Translations under genes and position numbers: made by a program
The notes under the pieces: model-generated
Seen by the model: the letters and a program-made list of their open reading frames with translations, nothing else
The model's database searches: none
Told to the model about the DNA's origin: nothing
In this document: one piece after another, positions 1 through 6,227 of the stretch
Position numbering within the stretch: position 1 is the stretch's first letter
Layout of the letters: each line of letters begins with the position of its first letter
From: an uncultured Ruminococcus sp.
Lineage (GTDB): Bacteria; Bacillota; Clostridia; Oscillospirales; Ruminococcaceae
Assembly (NCBI GenBank): GCA_900553335.1
Contig: USCU01000048.1
Coordinates: forward strand, 1 to 7,869
Direction of reading: 5' to 3'
DNA: 7,869 bases

Positions 1-49
1 ACGAGATTGCCTCTTGTCTCGTGGGCTCGGAGATGTGTATAAGAGACAG
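1..49. other. Illumina Nextera adapter and index (contaminant)
   Basis: This is synthetic sequence. Bases 1-7 match the end of the P7 oligo, 8-15 (TGCCTCTT) read as an i7 index (the reverse complement, AAGAGGCA, is the one I know as Nextera N711), and 16-49 match the Nextera read-2 adapter. The last 19 bases (31-49) are the Tn5 mosaic end. Genomic sequence begins at base 50. The adapter translates to the well-known artefact peptide MGSEMCIRDR on the plus strand and LSLIHISEPTR on the minus strand, so any protein crossing this point is chimeric. Confidence 0.97.
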
Positions 50-502
50 GCCGAAATCAGCGCTGTTTCGGTGCAGGGAAACAAACAAATCGGCATTTGA
101 TGCGTTTGCCAGTTTTACAATCTCATCAAGCTCAACGAACTTATCGGTATCTCTTGACATCTCGACTTCGATTCCGCGGCTTAAAAGCTCATCTCTTACC
201 AACAGTCCTATTTTAAGGTTATCGTCTTTTTCGTATCTTGTTTCGTCTAAAGAAAGCGCACCGGGATCTTCCTCTCCGCCGTGACCGGGGTCTAAGAATA
301 TTTTTATATCCTGAGGCTTGATCTCATCTTCAGAGGATTTGGATACAGAAGCTACTTCTTTTGAAACGGGTGTGACTTTGCTTGAATATGCTTTCATAAT
401 GCCTTTAATTGCCATTGCGATCATGAGAACGAAAGCGGCAAGAACAACTGCTGCAAAAGCGATTCTCCCCCAGTATATTTTAATTTTTTTATTTTTTGTC
501 AT
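50..502 (-). CDS. N-acetylmuramoyl-L-alanine amidase (Amidase_3), N-terminal part
   Basis: This is a zinc-dependent peptidoglycan hydrolase that cleaves the MurNAc-L-Ala bond outside the membrane. 151 codons are present; the 3' end is lost where the adapter joins at base 49/50. A lysine-rich N-terminus (MTKNKKIKIYW) precedes a single hydrophobic segment at about residues 13-33, a signal anchor or uncleaved signal peptide, followed by a Ser/Lys-rich linker to about residue 62. The catalytic domain starts at IKIFLDPGHGG. Visible zinc ligands are H74 (DPGHGG), E91 (RYEKDDNLKIG) and H144 (FVSLHRNS). The C-terminal catalytic glutamate lies in the missing part. The ATG at 500-502 has a good Shine-Dalgarno (AGGAGA, 508-513) five bases upstream. 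The gene starts 33 nt after the pyrB stop with no hairpin between, so co-transcription with pyrB is likely. The family includes sporulation amidases such as CwlD, but the fragment does not allow that assignment. Confidence 0.92.
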
Positions 503-535
503 TTGTTTCTCCTGGATTTGAGCTGTTTTTTTGTA

Positions 536-1609
536 TTAAAGAAGCGTGCGTTCGTTGCAGAATTCGCATTCAACATTATCGCCTATTCCGACAAAGGATT
601 TTGGGAGATAACCCTCACTGTTTGTTATGCAGATCTCATTTGAACAGCATACTCCCGGATACTCTTTTCCGTTAAGCAGAGGAATACTGCGGTTTTCGTT
701 TGACAAAAGCGTCATAATAAGAGCCATTCTTATATACATTCCGTATTTTGCCTGTTTAAAGTATACCGCTTTTTCGTTTTCGTCAACGTCAGGTGAGATT
801 TCATCAACTCTCGGAAGCGGATGTAATACCTTTAGATCCGGCTTTGAAAGTGAAAGCTTTGACGTATCTAAAACATAAGTGTCTTTTTGTGCGAAATACT
901 CATCATCGCTTTTAAATCTTTCCCGCTGAATTCTTGTCATGTATAAAACATCAAGCTCTCCGATTACTTCTTCTAATGACGAAACTTCTTTAAAGCTTGC
1001 TCCGTGAACAGACAGAATATCTTTTATGTACTGAGGCATTTTAAGCTCGTTTGTTGAAATGAAAGTAAAGGTATTGTTTTTGTAGCAGGACATAGCTTTC
1101 ACAAGCGAATGCACAGTTCTTCCATTTTTTAAATCTCCGCATAAGCCGATGTTTAAATTTTCAAGCGTTCCTTTTTCAAGCTTCAGCGTTATAAGATCGG
1201 TAAGCGTTTGTGTCGGGTGAAGGTGCCCTCCGTCGCCTGCGTTTATAACAGGGCAGTCGGCTGTAAGTGCCGCTGCCTTAGCAGCACCGGGCTGGGGGTG
1301 TCTTATAACGAGTACGTCCGCATAGCCCGAAACCACTCTTGTTGTATCAGAAAGGCTTTCACCCTTTGATACGGAAGAGGTAGATGGATTGTCAAAGCCT
1401 ATCAAAGAGCCGCCGAGTCTTAGCATAGCTGTCTGAAATGACATCTGAGTTCTGGTTGACGGCTCGTAAAATAATGTAGCCATAATTTTTCCATCGCAAG
1501 CTTTTGAGTATTTTTCGGGGTTTTTATAAATCTTAATTCCAAGCTCTACAAGCTCGTCCCAAAACTTAATGGGGAAGTCGTTTAAATCAATAAGATGAAG
1601 ATGATCCAT
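536..1609 (-). CDS. pyrB: Aspartate carbamoyltransferase with fused PyrI-like zinc domain
   Basis: ATCase condenses carbamoyl phosphate and L-aspartate to N-carbamoyl-aspartate, the committed step of pyrimidine synthesis, in the cytoplasm. The 357-aa protein has the catalytic signatures in order: FYEPSTRT (47-54, carbamoyl phosphate), SVSKGES (79-85, mobile-loop lysine K82), IRHPQPGA (102-109), [10 protein letters not shown] (125-134), GRTVHS (163-168), TRIQRER (225-231, aspartate binding) and HPLPRVDE (263-270). A normal PyrB chain of about 305-310 aa would end near residue 312. About 45 further residues contain C322-x4-C327 and C348-x2-C351 with an ICIT motif, matching the zinc domain of the regulatory subunit PyrI. 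The PyrI nucleotide-binding domain is absent. Fused PyrB-PyrI ATCases are known in Thermotoga maritima and Treponema denticola. The ATG at 1607-1609 follows GAAAGGAAG with about 10 nt spacing. I see no PyrR-type attenuator, and the only upstream non-coding DNA is the hairpin-rich 1610-1877. Confidence 0.95.
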   Translation of the reverse strand: MDHLHLIDLNDFPIKFWDELVELGIKIYKNPEKYSKACDGKIMATLFYEPSTRTQMSFQTAMLRLGGSLIGFDNPSTSSVSKGESLSDTTRVVSGYADVLVIRHPQPGAAKAAALTADCPVINAGDGGHLHPTQTLTDLITLKLEKGTLENLNIGLCGDLKNGRTVHSLVKAMSCYKNNTFTFISTNELKMPQYIKDILSVHGASFKEVSSLEEVIGELDVLYMTRIQRERFKSDDEYFAQKDTYVLDTSKLSLSKPDLKVLHPLPRVDEISPDVDENEKAVYFKQAKYGMYIRMALIMTLLSNENRSIPLLNGKEYPGVCCSNEICITNSEGYLPKSFVGIGDNVECEFCNERTLL

Positions 1610-1672
1610 TTTTTATGCTTCCTTTCAAAATATAACAACGAATATGTCCCTTGCCTCTAAGGTGATGGACAA

Positions 1673-1760
1673 AGCCTTCCAGTGGGGGAACAATCACGCA
1701 CTGAAACCCTAAGGAGCTAATGCTCGGTCGTTTGCCCAATGACGGGGCGCTGCCCTTTAT
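1673..1760 (+). repeat. Dispersed repeat, copy A (upstream of pyrB)
   Basis: Read on the plus strand, this 88-nt segment aligns without gaps to the minus strand of 5584-5497. My hand count gives 69 of 88 identical: 21/23 in the block AGCCTTCCAGTGGG..., 6/13 in a variable middle, and 42/52 in the block holding CTAATGC and AATGACGGGGC. It contains the hairpin GAGC-TAAT-GCTC at 1714-1725; the other copy has GGGC-TAAT-GCCC, a compensated base pair. It lies in the pyrB-rnmV spacer, antisense to pyrB. Its nature (REP- or MITE-like element, or structured RNA) is unknown to me. Confidence 0.8.
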
Positions 1761-1764
1761 AAAT

Positions 1765-1814
1765 AAAATCAAGATGCTCCCTTGCTTATAAAACATCGGG
1801 CATTACTTGATTTT
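1765..1814. other. Long imperfect hairpin between rnmV and pyrB
   Basis: A perfect 9-bp outer stem, AAAATCAAG (1765-1773) with CTTGATTTT (1806-1814), encloses an inner stem ATGCTC (1774-1779) with GGGCAT (1798-1803, one T-G wobble), a TA bulge and an 18-nt loop. On the minus strand the stem runs straight into TTTTATTTAT, so it might act as a weak terminator for holA-rnmV. A further hairpin (TCAGCA/TGCTGA, 1816-1842) lies next to it. The layout of inner stem, bulge and outer stem resembles the hairpin at 5503-5542 in the other repeat copy. Function is unproven. Confidence 0.5.
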
Positions 1815-1877
1815 CTCAGCAAAGAATACAAGCTTCTGCTGAAACATTGAATGACAGGCTTTCACCCTTATTGAAAA

Positions 1878-2456
1878 TTAAAGGTGATTTTCTATAAACT
1901 CAAAAAGTTCAGCCTTTTCAAAGGTTCTGTTAAGAATTTCCAAAAGCGCTTTTGTGGAAACGTGAACCGGAAGATCAAGCGCCTTTAAAAGTGCTTGTCT
2001 TTTTGAAGAAGAATTTTCCCCGCCGACTAAACCTAAGTCATAGAGATCGTATACAGTGATCATGTCGTTAGTCTTTTTATTGTTGAACGCACCGCACCGT
2101 TTAAGAGCGCTTTTCAAAATCTCATTTGAAATTCCTTCAACGCCGAGCTTTCCTTCTTTGGATGGCCTGTCCTTGCGTTTCTCCTTGCCTAAAATGTCAG
2201 GGGTATAAACGTTTGTTATTTTATCCGAATCCACAAAGCTCTTAATAAAGCTTCTTATCTGAAAGCCTGCACTGTCGGAATCAGTTAAAATGATAATTCC
2301 CGACCTGTCTGCATAAAACTTTATAAGACGCTGTTTTTCTGTATTTTTATAAATATCAAAGCCGTTTGTTGTGATTACAACACCGTCTATAAAGGACGAA
2401 AGTCTTATTTTATCGTATTTCCCCTCGACAATGATTGCCTTGTCAGTGTATAGCAT
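1878..2456 (-). CDS. rnmV: Ribonuclease M5-like Toprim protein (DUF4093)
   Basis: The likely role is the RNase M5 activity that matures 5S rRNA precursor, working in Bacillus on rRNA bound to ribosomal protein L18. At 192 aa the protein is close to the B. subtilis enzyme (about 186 aa). The N-terminal Toprim domain (about 5-110) shows IIVEGKYDK with catalytic E11, TTNGF (29-33), IIILTDSDSAG (54-64) with metal-binding D59 and D61, IRSFI with R68, and GKLGVEG (102-108). The C-terminal half (about 115-190, with DLYDLGLVGG at 137-146) looks like the DUF4093 region found after Toprim in RNase M5 proteins. The ATG at 2454-2456 shares its A with the holA stop (TAATG), indicating translational coupling to holA. 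The catalytic fold is clear from motifs; the exact substrate is inferred from the family. Confidence 0.85.
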   Translation of the reverse strand: MLYTDKAIIVEGKYDKIRLSSFIDGVVITTNGFDIYKNTEKQRLIKFYADRSGIIILTDSDSAGFQIRSFIKSFVDSDKITNVYTPDILGKEKRKDRPSKEGKLGVEGISNEILKSALKRCGAFNNKKTNDMITVYDLYDLGLVGGENSSSKRQALLKALDLPVHVSTKALLEILNRTFEKAELFEFIENHL

Positions 2457-3505
2457 TAGCTTTTCAGTCCAATCATTTTAGAAATTGCTTTTTGAAAAAT
2501 TACTTTTGGATCGGTCCGCTTTGATTTTAAGTCATAATCAGCCTTGGACAATATCAAAAGACATTTTCTTATATCCTCAAGAGAATAGTTTTTGCACATT
2601 CGGTAAGCATTTTTTGCTCTAAACTGTAAATTCTGAGGATATGAAAAATCTTCGATAAGATTATTTTCGGTAGCTCCAATGCTTCTTGCGAGCTTTGCAC
2701 GGTAAAGATCGCAAAATGCTGAGTTGACAGATGAAAGCGTAGCGATATACTCGTCCGGCCTTTTGCAAAGATCAGACAAAATCTCAAACGCAGATTTTGC
2801 TCTCCCTGCAATTATTTCGTTTGCAAGCTTAAAAGAATCAGTATCCGTCTGCGGAACGCATAGCAGATCTATATCTTCCTTTGTTATCTCTCCTGACTGC
2901 TTGTAAAAAATCAGCTTTGAAAGCTCGTTCATGATAATAGTCGTAGAGCAAAGTGAGATCTGTGCTAAATATGAAGCGTTCGTTAAAGAAATAGAAAGCC
3001 CTGCCTTTGAAAGCTTTGCAGCAATCGCCTTTGCAAGATCATTGGTGCTTTTAAGCTTGAAATCGCATACTGAGCCCAGCTTTTCGCAGAACTTTGAGAA
3101 TGACGCCCATTCTTTATTTAGCGCAGTTTTGCTTCGGTAAATGTCTATTCCGGTTATGTATATTATAACAGTTGTGCTTTTGTCAAGATCATTCAGAATG
3201 TCCTTAAGGTAAGATAAGTCATTTTTTTTCAGATCATTCAGGTATAGGTCGTTTATTAAAATAACCTTTCTGTCGCAAAAGAGAGGATAAGCGTCTGCCG
3301 TATCACGAAGCACCGATAAGTCAAGCGACTTGCCTGTAAATCTATGAAGATTCATGTCGGACGACTCAGGAGGCATGAGTTTATTTACAAGCCTTTTGGT
3401 AAACGACTCAACAGCTCCCGTATCTTTTCCGTAAAAAAGGTAAAGACTATCAATTTTTCCGCTTTTTATCAATGCTGCAAGCTCTTTGTCTGAAACATTA
3501 GCCAT
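2456..3505 (-). CDS. holA: DNA polymerase III subunit delta
   Basis: The delta subunit of the clamp loader opens the beta sliding clamp during DNA replication. The 349-aa length fits the family. The N-terminal AAA+-like domain begins with SLYLFYGKD (20-28), the degenerate nucleotide-binding loop typical of delta, which does not bind ATP. VILINDLY and TTVIIYITG are its beta strands. The C-terminal collar domain ends with a motif of the type seen in HolA, ADYDLKSKRTDP (about 322-333). The ATG at 3503-3505 has a strong Shine-Dalgarno (AAGGAGG, 3513-3519) seven bases upstream. comEC followed by holA is the order known from Bacillus (comEC-yqeN). There rpsT follows in the opposite orientation, whereas here an RNase M5-like gene follows directly, overlapping by one base. 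Confidence 0.93.
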   Translation of the reverse strand: MANVSDKELAALIKSGKIDSLYLFYGKDTGAVESFTKRLVNKLMPPESSDMNLHRFTGKSLDLSVLRDTADAYPLFCDRKVILINDLYLNDLKKNDLSYLKDILNDLDKSTTVIIYITGIDIYRSKTALNKEWASFSKFCEKLGSVCDFKLKSTNDLAKAIAAKLSKAGLSISLTNASYLAQISLCSTTIIMNELSKLIFYKQSGEITKEDIDLLCVPQTDTDSFKLANEIIAGRAKSAFEILSDLCKRPDEYIATLSSVNSAFCDLYRAKLARSIGATENNLIEDFSYPQNLQFRAKNAYRMCKNYSLEDIRKCLLILSKADYDLKSKRTDPKVIFQKAISKMIGLKS

Positions 3506-3536
3506 GACAGTCCCTCCTTAAACCTATTTAAAAACC

Positions 3537-3565
3537 AGTATATCATATTTTGAGATGTTTTGCAA
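3537..3565 (-). promoter_or_regulatory. Sigma-A promoter of holA-rnmV
   Basis: On the minus strand, TTGCAA (3565-3560) and TATACT (3542-3537) are separated by 17 nt, with TGA just before the -10 forming an extended -10. It sits in the 97-nt comEC-holA gap, 31 nt upstream of the holA ATG, giving a short leader with the Shine-Dalgarno. holA-rnmV can therefore be transcribed independently of comEC. Confidence 0.8.
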
Positions 3566-3599
3566 CTTTTGCTAGGCGGTTTTAGCGGATGACAGATTA

Positions 3600-5471
3600 T
3601 TAATTAATTTGAGTTACGGTATTATTTTTTTTGTCATAGCATATTTTTTTGCCGTCAAAGTAAACCGTAAACGAATCTTCAGCGTTTATAATCTGCATAT
3701 TCAAATTTTTAAGTTCAGCGCTTGAATTTGTAATATCCGAGCAGGAAGAAATATCTGTGTAAATATTGTTTTTGTAATATGCTTCTTTACTTGACGTGTT
3801 TTGTGATAAAAATATATCTACGTTTTTTACACCGCTTTTTTCAAGTACCGTTTCGACTGCACTCCCTAATCCGCTTTTTCCGCTTGTGTCAAAAACTGCT
3901 GCGTAATTATTTTTTATCGCAACAAACACAGTTTTGTTATCTGCAGTTAAGTTGTGAATATAAACCGAATTTCGGAATATAAGCGAGGATACCAGCGAAC
4001 ATAAACAAACAAGTGAAAACAAAGTGTAGGACTTTGTTAAAACTTCTGACAAACGTTTTGAAAAAATCAAAAGCAAAACGCATGAGCCGCAGAACAAGAA
4101 GACCAGTGCCTTTGTGATTATGCTTCCTGTTCCTGTATATGAAAAAGGCAGAGAAGAAAGAATTTCGCAGAGCTTCATGACAGCTTTTACAAGAAGCGAT
4201 GATACTGAAAGAATAGGATAAGCTATAACAGAAGCACCGCCGACGACAGCAACAAGGGCTGTCAGCGTTAAAGCAAGAGTACAAATAGGCACAAGCAAAA
4301 TGTTTGTGACAGGGGAGATCAGCGATATTTCGCTGAAGTAAAATACTGATATAGGAAGTGTCACAAGGCTTGCACAGGTACCGGGAAGTGCAACTGATAA
4401 AAATGCACAGTTAAAATGATCTGAAAATTTCCTATAGAGATACGGAGATAAAACTCCTACTGAGAACGCACCCGAAAACGATAGAATAAATGAAATGCTC
4501 CTTACAGATTCCGGCGAGATGAGAAGGATAATAACTGCACTTAGAGCTAAGGAATTCAAAGCGTCTGGTTTTCGATTAAAAAGATATGAAGAATGTATAA
4601 GTCCCGACATTACAGCGGCTCTGATAACAGACGGACTTGCTCCTGCAAAAAGCGTAAACAACAGTATTACAGAAAGCGACAGCATGCTTAAAAGCTTTTT
4701 ATTTTTTAAAAATACCGATAGGACGGAATAAATCAAGCCTGTTATAATTACAAGATGAATTCCCGACTGTGCAAAAATATGTCCGAGTCCGCATCTGTAT
4801 AAGCTGAGCTTTGTTCCGCTGTCGATTTCAGTTTTGTCCGAGCAGAGCATTGCGCCTATAAATCCGCCTGTATCATCGGGTAGATATGTTGTAATTTTTT
4901 CAAAAAGATAATCTCTGTACTTTAAAATGCAGCGCATAAAAGAAAAATCGACGGGAGTTATTTTAACTGAAGAAGCTTCTTTTCCCTCAAGGTATACTCC
5001 GAGAGAGTTATAGTAATCCTTAGAGCTAAAGGAGTCTGAGTTTTTTATTTCGTTTACTGTTAGAATGCAGTCGATTTTGTCGCCGTAATCTGCTTTAACC
5101 GAATCGGTTAAAAATGTTATCTCAGCGGTCATGTCAGAATTTATTTTGCCTTTTGCCGTAATTTTTAAAGTGTCTGAGGAAAAATAAGAGTAATCCTTTA
5201 TACTGCCTGAAAACGCAACGCTTTTGCCGGAAAAATCAAGAAGCTTTTCGACATAAAGTTTGTCATGCAAAATGTTTGTCATAAGCGCAAAAATCAAGGC
5301 TATCGAAATGACAAGTATATATTTTCGGTGACGCTTAAATACGAAAACCAAAACCGCCGACAAAATAAAAACGGCGGTCACTGATAATAAACTAACGCTG
5401 AAAGACATAAATGAAGAAACAAAAAGACAAAATGCAAAAGGAAAACCAGCAAAAACCATTTTTCTTTTCAT
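3600..5471 (-). CDS. comEC: ComEC/Rec2 DNA-uptake channel with degenerate C-terminal domain
   Basis: ComEC is the inner-membrane channel carrying single-stranded DNA into the cell during transformation. From the chosen start the protein is 623 aa. Hydrophobic segments lie at about 6-46 and 50-66. A soluble DUF4131/OB-like region spans about 80-180. The Competence domain spans about 200-475, with GLGHIFAQSGIHL (228-240) and GASPSVIRAAVMSG (277-290), both family hallmarks, and many membrane helices. The final approximately 120 residues occupy the place of the metallo-beta-lactamase-like domain. They lack the HxHxDH metal motif: after VDIFLSQ the sequence is NTSSKEAYY. At 623 aa the protein is shorter than B. 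subtilis ComEC (about 776). The start is the ATG at 5469-5471, with Shine-Dalgarno GGAAGG at 5480-5485. The reading frame stays open to an ATG at 5537, but that extension is repeat sequence. The gene has its own strong promoter at 5632-5661. Confidence 0.9.
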   Translation of the reverse strand: MKRKMVFAGFPFAFCLFVSSFMSFSVSLLSVTAVFILSAVLVFVFKRHRKYILVISIALIFALMTNILHDKLYVEKLLDFSGKSVAFSGSIKDYSYFSSDTLKITAKGKINSDMTAEITFLTDSVKADYGDKIDCILTVNEIKNSDSFSSKDYYNSLGVYLEGKEASSVKITPVDFSFMRCILKYRDYLFEKITTYLPDDTGGFIGAMLCSDKTEIDSGTKLSLYRCGLGHIFAQSGIHLVIITGLIYSVLSVFLKNKKLLSMLSLSVILLFTLFAGASPSVIRAAVMSGLIHSSYLFNRKPDALNSLALSAVIILLISPESVRSISFILSFSGAFSVGVLSPYLYRKFSDHFNCAFLSVALPGTCASLVTLPISVFYFSEISLISPVTNILLVPICTLALTLTALVAVVGGASVIAYPILSVSSLLVKAVMKLCEILSSLPFSYTGTGSIITKALVFLFCGSCVLLLIFSKRLSEVLTKSYTLFSLVCLCSLVSSLIFRNSVYIHNLTADNKTVFVAIKNNYAAVFDTSGKSGLGSAVETVLEKSGVKNVDIFLSQNTSSKEAYYKNNIYTDISSCSDITNSSAELKNLNMQIINAEDSFTVYFDGKKICYDKKNNTVTQIN

Positions 5472-5479
5472 ATAATCAT

Positions 5480-5485
5480 CCTTCC
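5480..5485 (-). promoter_or_regulatory. comEC ribosome binding site (decides start)
   Basis: GGAAGG on the minus strand lies 8 nt upstream of the ATG at 5471. No comparable site precedes the in-frame upstream ATG at 5537, which lies inside the repeat, so translation is placed at 5471. Confidence 0.8.
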
Positions 5486-5496
5486 GTAGCTTTTTA

Positions 5497-5584
5497 ATAA
5501 AAGGCAATGCCCCGTCATTCAACAAACGATCGGGCATTAGCCCCGTAGTCTTTTAATAGGGGATTGTTCGCCCACTGAAAGGCT
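5497..5584 (-). repeat. Dispersed repeat, copy B (in the comEC leader)
   Basis: This is the partner of 1673-1760, read here on the minus strand in the same direction as comEC. The two form a widely spaced inverted pair. It contains GGGC-TAAT-GCCC (5543-5532). An alternative longer hairpin is AATGCCC (5506-5512) with GGGCATT (5532-5538), extended by GGC/GCC beyond a bulged A. The predicted comEC transcript, starting near 5625, would include the whole repeat between the promoter and the Shine-Dalgarno. It could be a mobile repeat that landed there or a leader structure. Confidence 0.8.
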
Positions 5585-5631
5585 AAGCTCTCCGCCGCAT
5601 TAAAGACTTGGAACATAGTTATTATTATATA

Positions 5632-5661
5632 ATTATATCTTCTTGTTAGTAAGAATGTCAA
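5632..5661 (-). promoter_or_regulatory. Consensus sigma-A promoter of comEC
   Basis: On the minus strand a perfect TTGACA (5661-5656) and a perfect TATAAT (5637-5632) are 18 nt apart. Transcription should start near 5625, giving a leader of about 150 nt before the comEC ATG at 5471 that spans the repeat. It points away from the cot genes, with which it shares the divergent spacer. Confidence 0.88.
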
Positions 5662-5696
5662 TAGCATGATTTTTCGGTATATTTATTCTTAAACGG

Positions 5697-5709
5697 CAAA
5701 CAATGTTTG
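5697..5709. promoter_or_regulatory. Palindrome upstream of the cot genes
   Basis: CAAACA-A-TGTTTG is a perfect 6-bp inverted repeat with a one-base centre, 37 nt before the ATG at 5747. A second small hairpin (GAGC 5711-5714 with GCTC 5725-5728) lies between it and the Shine-Dalgarno. It could be an operator or a leader stem. I could not place a convincing sporulation sigma promoter in 5600-5746. Confidence 0.3.
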
Positions 5710-5746
5710 TGAGCAGAAAATTTCGCTCAGAAAGGAATGATGAAAA

Positions 5747-5920
5747 ATGACGTCAAAAGATTTACTTTATGTTGAGGACGCATTAAGCCACGAGAAGTTT
5801 TTTAAAACACAGTGTCAGGAAGCTATATCTAAGCTTGAGGATAACGATCTTAAGACTTGTGTCAGCGAGCTTATGAAGAAGCATGAACAGATTTTTAGAA
5901 GCTTTTACGGCTTGCTTTAA
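5747..5920 (+). CDS. Small spore coat-associated protein, 57 aa
   Basis: The encoded protein, MTSKDLLYVEDALSHEKF... ending RSFYGLL, is 57 aa, soluble and predicted almost entirely helical. I recognise the pattern (LYxEDALxHEKF..., then HEQIF, then SFYGLL) as that of the small partner gene that commonly precedes CotF-like coat genes in Clostridia. It resembles half of a ferritin-like CotF helical bundle, with H15/E16 and H47/E48 pairs. The ATG at 5747 follows AAAGGA (5731-5736) with 10 nt spacing. ATGs at 5737 and 5740 are in another frame. The downstream cot gene begins 17 nt after its stop, so the two form an operon. A role in the spore coat is inferred from the neighbour and the family pattern. 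Codon use matches the surrounding genes. Confidence 0.8.
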   Translation: MTSKDLLYVEDALSHEKFFKTQCQEAISKLEDNDLKTCVSELMKKHEQIFRSFYGLL

Positions 5921-5937
5921 TTTGGGGGAGGAAAAAT

Positions 5938-6186
5938 ATGAACGATAAGAACATTATGGAAGGACTTCTTTTAACCGAAAAGGGCGGATGCGATCTTTAT
6001 ATGCATGGAACTGTTGAGTCAACTCCGGGAAATATAAGACAGACATTTTCAAAGGCATTAAACGAAGCACTTTGTGTGCAGGACGAACTTTTTAAAAAGA
6101 TGTCGCAAAAGGGTTGGTACTCTGAGAAGCAGGTTGAACAGCAAAAAATCAACGAGGTTAAAAACAAGTATTCAAATCAAAACTAG
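5938..6186 (+). CDS. CotF-like spore coat protein
   Basis: This 82-aa protein belongs to the CotF-like coat family (COG5577), proteins laid down on the endospore surface. Diagnostic features are the N-terminal IMEGLLLTEKGGCDLYMHGTVES, the segment FSKALNEALCVQDELFKKM, and the C-terminal KGWYSEKQVEQQKINEVKNKY. It is helical with no signal peptide or membrane segment, as expected for a protein made in the mother cell. A very strong Shine-Dalgarno (GGGGGAGG, 5923-5930) precedes the ATG at 5938. It is the second gene of a two-gene operon ended by the hairpin at 6193-6220. Its presence argues that the organism forms spores or descends from a spore-former. Sporulation-specific expression is expected from the family, but I see no clear sigma-E/G/K promoter. 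Confidence 0.9.
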   Translation: MNDKNIMEGLLLTEKGGCDLYMHGTVESTPGNIRQTFSKALNEALCVQDELFKKMSQKGWYSEKQVEQQKINEVKNKYSNQN

Positions 6187-6188
6187 AA

Positions 6189-6224
6189 AAAAGGCGAAGA
6201 GATTTTTATTTCTCTTCGCCTTTT
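6189..6224. terminator. Bidirectional intrinsic terminator
   Basis: A perfect 10-bp stem, GGCGAAGAGA (6193-6202) with TCTCTTCGCC (6211-6220), has an 8-nt loop and is flanked by A6 (6187-6192) and T4 (6221-6224). Read on the minus strand it gives a stem plus U6, so it should stop MATE transcription efficiently. On the plus strand the U-tract is shorter, but it sits two bases after the cot stop region. It separates the convergent genes. Confidence 0.9.
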
Positions 6225-6227
6225 GCG

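Noticed and set aside
31..49. Tn5 mosaic end as evidence for a natural transposon
   Set aside because: It is embedded in the complete Nextera adapter with an index and P7 end, so it is from library preparation.
21..284. Open frame on the plus strand beginning MGSEMCIRDR
   Set aside because: It starts inside the sequencing adapter and then runs antisense to the amidase catalytic domain.
1587..1796. 69-codon open frame on the minus strand upstream of pyrB
   Set aside because: It overlaps the pyrB start and the repeat, has no recognisable domain and no good ribosome site; it is a by-product of the repeat.
1847..1855. TTGAATGAC as part of a third repeat copy
   Set aside because: The nine-base match to copy B is too short, and the flanking bases do not align.
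1610..1877. PyrR-type attenuator for pyrB
   Set aside because: Hairpins are present, but I could not find a PyrR-binding loop or a terminator/antiterminator pair next to the pyrB start.
3937..4284. 115-codon open frame overlapping comEC in another frame
   Set aside because: It lies wholly within the membrane domain of comEC, is composed of low-complexity Cys/Phe/Ser-rich residues and has no family features.
5472..5537. 22-residue N-terminal extension of ComEC
   Set aside because: It translates the repeat, and the strong Shine-Dalgarno at 5480-5485 fits the ATG at 5471.
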